This document shows positions 1 through 7,691 of a stretch of DNA of 10,087 bases, piece after piece. Position 1 is the first letter of the stretch, and each line of letters starts with the position of its first letter. Position numbers and translations under genes: made by a program. This stretch comes from Stramenopiles sp. TOSAG23-3 (taxonomy: Eukaryota > Sar): NCBI GenBank assembly GCA_900128585.1, contig LT642849.1, forward strand, positions 1-10,087, given 5' to 3'. The notes beneath the pieces are model-generated. The model saw only the letters and a list, made by a program, of their open reading frames with translations, was not told where the DNA came from and searched no databases.

Positions 1-480
1 TAAAAATAAAAACACTTTGAAATTGTTTTTGTATAATTATTCTTATTTTTTACATTGAATAGTGAGGAGAAGGATGTTGGATAAAAAATAAAATATTATT
101 ATTATTATTATCGGACTCTATCCCATACATACTCTCCTTCAAACGACGGGCTACATATACTTTCGTTTAAGAATCATACCATTTCAGTTGATTTAGATTG
201 AATCAAAATCATAGGTATGGAATGTTTTTGCTTTGAATGTCAACGAAGTATTCTAACTGTTCATAATTCAATTAAAAATACGAAAGAGTTTAGCTCCATA
301 AAAACAACTGTGGGATTTTAAATTAACAAAAGTTCGAAAGATCCAAGAGTTGTTGGATCTTGACCCTTGCGCTCGGGAAAGACAACAAATCAGCAAAAGC
401 TGCTCGAGACAGACAGACATTCGGAGTCTGGAAAAGCAGTAGTCGCGACACCCAGGGAAACCTTTTTCTTTTCATTCAGC
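1..480. other. Upstream intergenic region and presumed 5' leader of RAD21
   Basis: This stretch is AT-rich for roughly its first 340 bases and then becomes more balanced in composition, as expected for promoter DNA running into a transcribed leader. I see no convincing coding region. The RAD21 frame stays open for some 38 codons before its ATG at 481 but contains no ATG there. No TATA box, tRNA or other RNA gene could be recognised. The only structured element is the trinucleotide run at 94-111. Confidence 0.6.
94..111. repeat. (TAT)6 trinucleotide microsatellite
   Basis: Six uninterrupted TAT units lie in AT-rich DNA upstream of RAD21. This is an ordinary simple-sequence repeat with no evident function. 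Confidence 0.85.
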
Positions 481-2377
481 ATGTTTTATTCGCAGTTAAT
501 TCTGGCAAAGAAGGGGACGTTGGGAAAGATATGGCTTGCCGCCCATTTTGCTAAGAAGATCAACAAGGTCCACGTCCACTCAACAGATATTGATGCTTCT
601 GTCGGTAAGTAACCAACATTTGAACCCAATTCGTGCCACACGTGACATTTACTAACGCCTTTTAACACTCCTCCCCACAACAGACTTTATCATTTCACCC
701 ACGGAACCCCTCTCTTTGCGCGTCTCTGGGCATCTTCTTCTTGGAATTGTCAGAATTTATTATCAAAAATGCGAATACCTGCTGAACGATTGTAGTGAGG
801 CACTGATTAAAATCAAGCTGGCGTTCAGAACCGCAGACGTTGACTTGCCCGTTCAAGACCAAGTCGCTTCATCTAATGCTATCAACGCCGTTGGTTTTAA
901 TACCAGCTTCTTGTCCGTCTTTGATGATACTGCTCTCGAGACCATGGATGGGGAGGGCGATGAAGTCCTCCCTGGATTGCAGTTCTTAGAGCAGGAGTGG
1001 GAGCCCGTTTCCCACCAAGCTGCCGACCGGGACATTACCATGGCCTCCGCTTTCGCCGCTACGCCCCACAGCAGATCATCCATAAATGGGGCCGATTTCG
1101 ATGAAAATTCTAGTATTTTAGGTAGCATGACGAAGCCTAGCGCCCGAGACAGAGAGGCACATGGATCAGGTAGCTTCATTTCAGTCTCTGACGTAGAAAT
1201 TGGGCGCGACGGCACCCAGAGCAACGGGCAGCAATTGTTCTTGGGTGACGCCGACAACTTGGACAATGTGCCTCTTGATTCCTCGTTTACAAACGGGGCT
1301 AGGCAAAGTCTTGGTAACCAGAACGGCAATTCGATGGATTTGTCCGGCGGTATGGACTACAATTTAAACGAAAGCGAGCCCCATGGCGCAAATGACGGTG
1401 CGGGCCAGGAAAACGATGAAAATGGTGGGCTGCGGGTTAGGTTTGAAAACTTTGAATTAAGTGCCAATTCGCAGGCTCCGGAGAAGGAGGCGGACGCGGG
1501 CCGAGAAAGAAAACGAAGAAAAATAATTGTTGGTAAACGAGACCTGAACACACAATTAGAACACATGGATGTTGACCACCGTCACATAGGTCTGACGGTG
1601 GACCGGGGCCCACGCGATGTCCTTTCGCTGCCACCCCTCCCAAACGAAAGTGGGATAGGGTATAAGCGCCGCCAGGATGTCATTGCAGACATAACGGCAG
1701 TGTCTGCAAAATTATTTACACACCGGTTCAACCCGTATGCAATGCTGGAAGGGCCCTCCCTGATGCGCTCAAATGAAATACCCAGGGAAATTCGGGCGGT
1801 CTTCGACATTGTGACAAGTTCCCTGCCTATTGAAGAAGTCCTACGCCTCTCAGAAGACAGCGACGAGCATGAGTACTCCCAAGGCGGTTATGGGAGCTTT
1901 AATGTCGAAGGTGGCCGTGGTGCCCAAATTCAGCAGAATTTTTCGAACGATATGGGCAACGACGATATGCAAAAAAATTATATGGGTAGTCGTTTCAGCC
2001 TTTTGTCGGGGAACGGGGGAAATTTAGACGGCAGCTACCCATCTTTCAATTTAGATGATGGCGTAGAAAGACTCTCTGACGAGGACATTGTGGACGAAGC
2101 TGCATCAAGGACGCCGGCCCGCCGTACACCCCGGAAAGATATGGGGACACATGTTTTGAACCCTTTGATGGAAAATATGATGAAAACTATCAAAGAAAAG
2201 GCTTCCAAGAAGCCTGTCGTCTTCCATGAAGTGGTGCAGAGCTGCAGCCGTAATTTGGCAGCCAAGTGTTTTTTTGATCTTTTGGTATTAAAAAGTAGGA
2301 ACGAAGTCCAAATTCAACAAGCGCAAAGTCCTGATGGATATGGACCAATCACGATTAATGCTCCGATAGTGGCTTGA
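481..2377 (+). CDS. RAD21: RAD21/SCC1-type cohesin kleisin, two exons (481-604, 684-2377)
   Basis: This is the kleisin subunit that bridges the SMC1-SMC3 heads to close the cohesin ring in the nucleus. Splicing 481-604 to 684-2377 gives 605 residues. The protein begins with the hallmark MFYSQ followed by LILAKKGTLGKIWLAAH. Codon 42 spans the junction, and the N-terminal kleisin domain continues across it with the SGHLLLGIVRIY motif (residues about 55-66) and ends near residue 100. The middle is acidic and low in complexity, as usual for the family, with a basic nuclear-localisation-like stretch at 315-327 (RERKRRKIIVGKR). A C-terminal winged-helix domain (about 548-602: VVFHEVVQSC, AAKCFFDLLVLK) would bind the SMC1 head. 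ExxR motifs at 213-216 (DVEIGR context) and 406-409 are candidate separase sites. The MFYSQ start favours mitotic RAD21 over meiotic REC8. There is no ATG in frame upstream, so the start is firm. Confidence 0.95.
605..683 (+). other. Spliceosomal intron in RAD21 (79 nt, phase 1)
   Basis: The donor is GTAAGT at 605-610. A perfect TACTAAC branch-point sequence sits at 650-656, and the acceptor is ACAACAG ending at 683, 27 bases after the branch site. Removing it joins G604 to AC684-685, restores an aspartate codon and makes the conserved N-terminal kleisin domain continuous. Its length and signals are typical of a small U2-type intron in an intron-poor genome. It is the only intron in the window that coding continuity demands. 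Confidence 0.93.
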
Positions 2378-2739
2378 ACCGACGTCCTCAAAATATTTTT
2401 TACTACTTTGTAACATAATAATTATCTTAAATAACAGCCAATTTTCTTGTTTTAATTATCTTCTCAATTAAATTATTCATTGACAGCATGAACCATATTT
2501 TTGTTTTTTAAATATGACATTATCATCTTCTTAGGTTCAGGTTTTTTTTTAATTCCTGTAATGTTACCCATTTTCTTTAATTTACAGAATACTCTTTTTA
2601 ACTTTTTTCATTTAGTTTTTTCCACGTATAATTGCCCTCTCTGAGTCTCTTAAAAATTCTAAAGCGCCCGGCTATTTCCTTATAGTAAGCTTATCCAGTA
2701 AGACTTACGATTCTCATTCTTTCAGAACTCTCCTGGTGG
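2378..2739. other. Convergent intergenic region between RAD21 and the 2740-3711 gene
   Basis: This AT-rich stretch must hold the 3' ends of two converging transcripts. No canonical AATAAA was found just downstream of either stop. It contains repeat copy A at 2426-2457, and a T-rich part follows near 2540-2640. I see no RNA gene or credible ORF. Confidence 0.6.
2426..2457 (-). repeat. Dispersed repeat, copy A
   Basis: This matches the reverse complement of the repeat cluster at 7089-7450. It carries the 17-base core AATAACAGCCAATTTTC followed by TTGTTTTAATT. It lacks the telomere-like half of the longer copies. It begins about 50 bases after the RAD21 stop, so it may be transcribed as part of the RAD21 3' UTR. 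Confidence 0.85.
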
Positions 2740-3711
2740 TTAATCACCGGATCCAGCCTGATTTTTCAAACGGTCGATCTTCCCGATCGCACATTCTATC
2801 CATTCAACAAGAAGTCTGGCCATTCTTTTCAACGGCAACTCGCTCCGTAGTGGCAGAAAAAATACAACACGGTCGGTATTGGTTTCGGAGGAGCTTGGTA
2901 ATAGATTTATTTTTATGGAGGAACCTTCCATGTGAAAAGGTGCTTCTACCGTGACTACCACTGGACCTCCATGAGCAGGACAAAGTAAAAATGTTCGATA
3001 AGACTGATCAATCGTATCCCACCGCAGTGTAACCAAGAAGTGGCGGCTAATTTCAACGAAAAAATCCCTACGACAAAACCATTCAAAGCGTATCCCTTCG
3101 ACATACTTCCTAATACATGCTGAAACTGGGTCAGTCGTACGCACAGAAATGTGGTTAGCAATTTGTTGCGATAAAGGCATGGCGTCCGGAATTTCTATCG
3201 TCCAATCGATTATTGCCTTTGCGCCACTGTCGAAGCGAGCCACTATAAAGAGCTCGACGTATTTCCCGCTGACTACCGATGGTGGTCCACCATTTTCTGG
3301 TAATTCCCACAAATGAATAGCAAAATTTACAGCATTGATACCGTCAAGGGTTCTCCCGACTAGAATTTGTACACCTGACCTTTCGGATATAAACTTTGCA
3401 TCGAGTTGTTTCAAGAGCACTGGATTCACAGTGTGCAACTCTTCCAAAGAGTCTTGAAAGATTTGTTTCCAAGAATGCTCTAAAAATGATTCTATAGACT
3501 TTTCAAAAGATCTTTCATTCAAGGAATATTTAAAATGGAACATTTCCTCTTTTTCAACCAAATTTTTGACCAAAGCAGAGAATTTTCTCCGGTAGACCAT
3601 GGGAAAAGAAAATGATACGTTAGTCAAAGGGACTTCCTTCCCAGCCTCGACTTCAACTACATCCAGCAACACAGTTTCGTGGCAAAAGGAAACAATTGTG
3701 GAACGAATCAT
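2740..3711 (-). CDS. Unrecognised 323-residue protein
   Basis: This is an intact intron-free ORF from ATG at 3711 to TAA at 2740. An in-frame TAG lies 10 codons upstream, so this is the first ATG of the frame. I do not recognise the family. The protein has no signal peptide and no obvious membrane segment. It alternates apparent beta-strand-rich stretches (residues about 1-40, 110-175, 215-285) with helical ones (about 45-105, and an amphipathic C-terminal helix near 290-318 containing RMARLLVEWIECAIGKI). A possible reading is two alpha/beta domains. No catalytic motif or metal-binding cysteine cluster is evident. It is transcribed divergently from the ankyrin/glycosyltransferase gene and converges on RAD21. 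Its balanced codon composition, length and lack of low-complexity sequence support a real gene. It could be a fast-evolving subunit of a conserved complex, but that is only a guess. Confidence 0.75.
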   Translation of the reverse strand: MIRSTIVSFCHETVLLDVVEVEAGKEVPLTNVSFSFPMVYRRKFSALVKNLVEKEEMFHFKYSLNERSFEKSIESFLEHSWKQIFQDSLEELHTVNPVLLKQLDAKFISERSGVQILVGRTLDGINAVNFAIHLWELPENGGPPSVVSGKYVELFIVARFDSGAKAIIDWTIEIPDAMPLSQQIANHISVRTTDPVSACIRKYVEGIRFEWFCRRDFFVEISRHFLVTLRWDTIDQSYRTFLLCPAHGGPVVVTVEAPFHMEGSSIKINLLPSSSETNTDRVVFFLPLRSELPLKRMARLLVEWIECAIGKIDRLKNQAGSGD

Positions 3712-3725
3712 GAAAATACTTTCAT
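3708..3725 (-). promoter_or_regulatory. Five-codon upstream ORF overlapping the start of the 323-residue gene
   Basis: On the minus strand an ATG at 3725 opens a five-codon frame (MKVFS) whose TGA overlaps the main ATG as ATGA. If transcription starts upstream of 3725, scanning ribosomes would meet this ATG first, and termination-reinitiation could set the yield of the main protein. A transcription start between 3711 and 3725 would make it irrelevant. Confidence 0.35.
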
Positions 3726-4347
3726 ATGAAGTGTATATCTACGATTCCCGGTCAATCCTCTTTCATTTGAATAGGGAAATAATATTTGTCCCTCGAGATT
3801 GTTGTAGAAATATGGTTTCCACATTAAGAAGTTTAGAATAAGTATCTCTTTTTCAAAATTCAATAATATTAATTACAAAGATGGTGTCTTTTCTCATCAC
3901 GGTTGTTGTTGTTTCCTCTTAGCTTCCTCATACCCTAAACCTAACTGAAAAAATGGAAGACATTGTTAAGGCAGATAGCAAAGAAGAATGGGCGCGTAGC
4001 GCCACATAGCACGAGGAAAGATGATTAGACTTTTCTGCATCTTGCTCCAATTATAAATCTATGCTGTTATTATCTCGTGTTCTCGTACTTCTTTCTTTTC
4101 ACCTATCAGCAGTTGGAAGCAATTTCGTATAATATTTATCGCAATAAACTTGTATGCGTCCGCAATACCCGAAATATTTTGAGGAGGAAATAAACCTCAA
4201 TCAGAACAATAAGAATGAATCGCGCCCTCCCTCTCTCTTCAAACATTTACATAATTGCTTGTTTTTTCAGATTTTACAAATCCCCAATTTATTTGGAAAC
4301 ACGAAGTGAACTTTCAAGCGCCTTGGCGTTTTAGTATTCGGGTGGGG
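3712..4347. other. Divergent intergenic/promoter region
   Basis: This separates two genes transcribed away from each other, so it should contain both promoters and leaders. It includes repeat fragment B (3919-3946), a perfect 5-bp-stem hairpin GGCGC-GTA-GCGCC at 3991-4003, a 23-codon ORF with a hydrophobic leader-like product at 4061-4132, and an acceptor-like TTTTTTCAG ending at 4270. The acceptor could belong to a 5' UTR intron of the downstream gene, but no matching donor or TACTAAC branch site was found. I identify no TATA element or RNA gene. Confidence 0.55.
3919..3946 (+). repeat. Dispersed repeat fragment, copy B (telomere-like half only)
   Basis: It contains TTAGCTTCCTCATACCC and then TAAACCTAACT. 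This matches the right half of copy F (7416-7443) with one base changed in the telomere-like part. It lacks the AACAGCCAAT half found in the other copies, which shows that the two halves can occur apart. Confidence 0.8.
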
Positions 4348-7017
4348 ATGATTTCCTTCACGTTCAGGTTGCTGCTGCTTATGGGCATGTGCATGGCGGC
4401 GGCAAAAACCCTAAATCCAGTTCAAGAGACTTTCAGTGAATATTTATTCGCGTTGAATAATGGCATTTTGGGGAAGGAATGCTCGCCTGTAAATGCAAAG
4501 GCAACCTGGTGGCAAGAAAATGAAAGATTTTCTGGCATTGGTGACCTAGAAATATGCTTCTCTCATTTTGGGTGTACCTATTACACAATGAAAAATCGAA
4601 CGCACACAGTTTCAATGGAAGAAAATTCGTTAATTCTGTCCCGTGGAGGAGTAGATATGTGCATATTCCTGAAAGTATTTTTTTCCCCGGAAAAATTTGA
4701 TGAAACTGAAGTGTGCCAATTTTCGCACGCACAGCGCGATTTTTGCATTAGATTGCCTGCTTTGACTCTCTCCTCGATTCCTACTACGATCAATACGTCG
4801 ATCAATGTATGGGCAGAAATACCTAGCGTATCGGGTAAAATGACACAGGTTCCGTTAAGAACACAGCTGTTGCAACACACATCGCTCGCAGTCTCCGTTG
4901 AGGGTGCACGTTGTAACGCTTCAACAACAATTTCGGAAGAGGATATGCCCATTCTTGACTTCGTAGGTCCTCATGGGTTCGTTTTTCCTGTTGTGTCCTT
5001 TCCATTGTCGCAAGCGCCAGAAGCTTCAAAAAAACGGTTACTGCAGATTTTTGGGTATGCATGCATAGATTTTGAGGATGCCAAAGAGAAGGGGGCTTCC
5101 AGAACACGCAGGTGTTCTACTTTAGACGGGTTGAAAGAAAATCGTCCATTTGATAGTTTAGCCTTCTCCATTACGGATGAATTGGTGCATACTCTGGTGT
5201 TTACATTGCTTCCTGGCAAGCCCTGCCAGACATCGGGGAAGTACCTGCACATGAAATTTCAGGACGCTGTCCAATTTAAATACTCAGCATCAGAGCTTCA
5301 AGTGGCAATGTGGTCCGCAGTTATGCTTAGTGCAGTGGCAAAGCAGTTCACTAGTGCGTTTGCTGGTGTTAAAAGTTTGCTTGCTAGTGCAGGTGGCTGT
5401 ACAGGCGGAATTGAGCATTCCTCGTCCTTTCTCAATTTTTTGCCGATGTATTCCACCCCGCTGATGGCTGTAACGAAACTAGGGTGGGAAGAGGGGGTTA
5501 AGGAAGTATTGTCATGGCTCCAATCTCTGCAAATGAAGGACTGTATTCCATTAGATTTGCGAGATCGAGATGGTCAGCCATTGCTCGAAGTTGCAACGAC
5601 ATATGGGAGCCTTGCCACAGTGGACATCATGAAACGTCTCGTCGCCGCTTCCTCGACTCTGTCACCGGACCGAAAATATGAAGATATGTGCTTGGCCATG
5701 ACTGGCGCCGCACGGTACGGTCACCACGACAATTTCGCTTATTTTCAATCTCACGCTTGGAGGACTGCCCATCCTTATGGATTGTCACTGTTGCTTGCGT
5801 CTGCTGCTGGGCACTACGAAATTGTTGAAGCATTGCTTTTTGCTGATACCCAAGAACAAGACCAAACGTTAAAATTGAAAGAAGCAATTGTTCCTCGATC
5901 ATGTCTGGAACGTGAAAGAGGTCGTTACGGCGTGGATCCTGGTCGACACCATAATCATTTACACCATACGGCTTTGATAGCTGCTACACGACAAGGTCAC
6001 GTCGATGTTGTGAAAAGGCTTGCAATGCATTTACCCGCGAGCATTGAGGTCATGGACGGCTCCGGTTACACAGCAATAATGTGGGCAGGATTTCTGGAGA
6101 CCCCGCGGCGGTTGGAAACCGCAAAAATTTTGATTGAGGCCGGTGCCGATCCAACGCGGCTAATGAACTATGGAAACATTCCATTTGTGGATACTGTCGA
6201 GGACTCTGCAATGATAAATATTCTTCATGGAAGTCCGCACGTGACAAGCTACAATAGAATTAAAACGGAGGGGCGAGATATTGCTGTCTGCTTCAGGGGT
6301 GGGCTGCGATCGTACCATCAAGTTAAGCATGCAATGAAAGAAAGGTGGTTTGATCCGCTTGGTGAGGGTGGCCGATTGTCCCTTATTGGTTTGCAAGCAT
6401 TCGGTGACAAGAAGTTTGAAGAAGCAAAAGAAGCTGGCGAATTTTCTCCCCTCCATTTTGATGTTCTTAACTTGCAACCAACAAGAGATCCGCGCACATA
6501 TCTGGACAATTATGACCCCGTAATTTACCAGTCGTGTACACCATATGCCGCGCAACGAGGTTTTTCATCGAGCTTGGAAGCAATGCTCTTGCTCAATCAT
6601 GACATATCGCGGTGTGCAGATTCTGTAGAGAAATTAGAATCCCGTCGGGGAGGAGCCAAATTCACCCATATTTTTTTGCTTCGCTGGGACATTTACCCTT
6701 TGAAAAAAATGGCGTTTGAATATTTGCAAGGCATTGACACAACAATAATTGTGCCTAATCTTGTCGGAACAGGTATCGACGAAACCGCAGCACTTGGTCC
6801 CAGGAGGTACATGATGAAGTATTTGAGGGGGATCGAGTCTCAGTGGTACAAGATTTTAACCAAAATGGAGCCGTGCAAGCATGTGACAAACTTTGAAGAA
6901 ATTGTGCGCTTCGTGTTAGCAAATGCTGGTGTACCTGTCAGCAGCAATGCCTGGTTAAACTCACGGAAAGTTCGCACAGAGGGGTGGTGCCGACAGAGCA
7001 ACAACTGTGCGATATAA
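4348..7017 (+). CDS. Secreted/luminal protein with ankyrin-like region and C-terminal putative glycosyltransferase
   Basis: The product has 889 residues. The frame is open upstream to 4255, but the ATG at 4348 is its first and opens a classic signal peptide (MISFTFRLLLLMGMCMAAA), which fixes the start. Residues 20 to about 360 are a cysteine-containing region of unknown family with N-glycosylation sequons at 83, 149 and 190. About 366-620 is ankyrin-like, with units around STPLMAVTKLG, HHTALIAATRQGHVDVVKRL and a last unit containing ILIEAGADPT. Residues 643-889 resemble eukaryotic and large-virus GT-A-like glycosyltransferases: the strand IAVCFRGGLRSYHQ near 645, a THIFLLRWDIY segment at about 773-783 in the place of the family's R-x-D metal/sugar-binding site, and GIDETAALGPRRYMMKYL near 809-826. 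I infer that it glycosylates a substrate in the ER or Golgi. Donor and acceptor are unknown. Ankyrin repeats behind a signal peptide are unusual, because most are cytosolic. No membrane anchor is clear. Confidence 0.85.
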   Translation: MISFTFRLLLLMGMCMAAAKTLNPVQETFSEYLFALNNGILGKECSPVNAKATWWQENERFSGIGDLEICFSHFGCTYYTMKNRTHTVSMEENSLILSRGGVDMCIFLKVFFSPEKFDETEVCQFSHAQRDFCIRLPALTLSSIPTTINTSINVWAEIPSVSGKMTQVPLRTQLLQHTSLAVSVEGARCNASTTISEEDMPILDFVGPHGFVFPVVSFPLSQAPEASKKRLLQIFGYACIDFEDAKEKGASRTRRCSTLDGLKENRPFDSLAFSITDELVHTLVFTLLPGKPCQTSGKYLHMKFQDAVQFKYSASELQVAMWSAVMLSAVAKQFTSAFAGVKSLLASAGGCTGGIEHSSSFLNFLPMYSTPLMAVTKLGWEEGVKEVLSWLQSLQMKDCIPLDLRDRDGQPLLEVATTYGSLATVDIMKRLVAASSTLSPDRKYEDMCLAMTGAARYGHHDNFAYFQSHAWRTAHPYGLSLLLASAAGHYEIVEALLFADTQEQDQTLKLKEAIVPRSCLERERGRYGVDPGRHHNHLHHTALIAATRQGHVDVVKRLAMHLPASIEVMDGSGYTAIMWAGFLETPRRLETAKILIEAGADPTRLMNYGNIPFVDTVEDSAMINILHGSPHVTSYNRIKTEGRDIAVCFRGGLRSYHQVKHAMKERWFDPLGEGGRLSLIGLQAFGDKKFEEAKEAGEFSPLHFDVLNLQPTRDPRTYLDNYDPVIYQSCTPYAAQRGFSSSLEAMLLLNHDISRCADSVEKLESRRGGAKFTHIFLLRWDIYPLKKMAFEYLQGIDTTIIVPNLVGTGIDETAALGPRRYMMKYLRGIESQWYKILTKMEPCKHVTNFEEIVRFVLANAGVPVSSNAWLNSRKVRTEGWCRQSNNCAI

Positions 7018-7088
7018 ATCTTTATGTTTCAGCATCTGTAAAATCCTCAAGAAAAAAACCAATTTCATCCTTAGCTACGGTAATTAAG

Positions 7089-7158
7089 AATTAAAAACAA
7101 GAAAATTGGCTGTTATTTATAGAAATTAAAAACAAGAAAATTGGCTGTTATTTTATAG
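7089..7158 (+). repeat. Dispersed repeat, tandem copies C and D (35-bp period)
   Basis: Two head-to-tail copies start at 7089 and 7124. Each reads AATTAAAAACAAG, then AAAATTGGCTGTTATTT, then TATAG. They are nearly identical, and the second has one extra T in its T-run. Copy D continues into TAATTAAA, which matches the junction part of copy F, so its homology extends to about 7167. Confidence 0.9.
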
Positions 7159-7280
7159 TAATTAAAATATAGTCGTCTAATAAAAAGAAAAAAGAAGGTG
7201 TCAGTTCAAGAATAATATCTCCTACTATTGCAGGATCCTCCCCAAGTTTTGGTCAAGATTCCAATTGATTGGTCTTAAAA

Positions 7281-7318
7281 GTACTTAAATAACAGCCAAT
7301 TTTCTTGTTTGTAAGTAC
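7281..7318 (-). repeat. Dispersed repeat, copy E, bounded by a 7-bp inverted repeat
   Basis: This is the reverse-oriented core AATAACAGCCAATTTTC flanked by GTACTTA (7281-7287) and TAAGTAC (7312-7318), which are exact reverse complements. The inner part matches copies A, C and D. The palindromic ends are seen only in this copy. Confidence 0.85.
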
Positions 7319-7370
7319 ACAGCGGCATAAATGTTTTAAAGGGGCTCGTTGTCTGTGGTACTGCTCAATG

Positions 7371-7450
7371 AAATAAAAACAAGAACATTGGTGGCTGTTA
7401 TTTAAGTAATTAAATTTAGCTTCCTCATACCCTAATCCTAACTTATTTTA
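7371..7450 (+). repeat. Dispersed repeat, copy F (longest composite copy)
   Basis: It begins with AAATAAAAACAAGAA, carries a variant core with a 3-base insertion (ATTGGTGGCTGTTATTT), then AAGTAATTAAATTTAGC, TTCCTCATA and telomere-like CCCTAATCCTAACTT. It joins the element halves seen separately in copies A/C/D/E and B. Over about 59 bases it is almost identical to the reverse complement of copy H. Confidence 0.9.
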
Positions 7451-7479
7451 AAGTAATTTTAAAATTTAGCTTCCTCATC
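7451..7479 (+). repeat. Dispersed repeat, partial copy G
   Basis: Directly after copy F the middle of the element recurs (AAGTAATTTT, then AAAATTTAGCTTCCTCAT) and breaks off before the telomere-like part. It is an incomplete tandem duplicate of F's right half. Confidence 0.75.
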
Positions 7480-7691
7480 TACCGCGAAATTGAATCTACT
7501 CAGCATTTGCCCATTAGAGGTTTACATTCCTTCATGTACTGCGAACTGATCTCAACTGTGGTGATTTTGGTAAATCAATATACCCTTGTCACTCAGTCTT
7601 GACTATCATGTTCAGATGTAAGTACTCCATGCAGCTATTATTTTGTTTTTACATTTAAGTTTCAATATTTGATTTGTAAATGATGTAAATT

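Noticed and set aside
853-1329. 158-codon open frame on the minus strand inside RAD21
   Set aside because: It lies wholly antisense to a well-supported conserved coding exon, has a serine/proline-rich composition typical of a shadow frame, and shows no recognisable motif.
2736-2954. 72-codon plus-strand ORF opposite the 323-residue gene
   Set aside because: It is antisense to a much longer intact ORF and has no features of its own.
4255-4347. N-terminal extension of the glycosyltransferase protein upstream of 4348
   Set aside because: The extension has no ATG, and the first ATG begins an excellent signal peptide. An extension would bury that peptide internally.
4581-5252. Overlapping minus-strand ORFs inside the glycosyltransferase gene
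   Set aside because: They are shadow frames opposite a single long conserved frame with a coherent domain order.
7416-7443. Possible true telomere or subtelomeric boundary
   Set aside because: Each copy has only about two telomere-like units, they are interspersed with genes on both sides, and they occur as part of a larger repeat unit.
7089-7479. Possible CRISPR array
   Set aside because: The repeats vary in length, occur in both orientations, have irregular spacing and sit in eukaryotic intergenic DNA. There are no equal-length spacers and no cas genes.
7480-7691. Possible small structured RNA (snoRNA or snRNA) next to the repeat cluster
   Set aside because: No convincing C/D or H/ACA boxes, Sm site or tRNA-like fold could be found on either strand.
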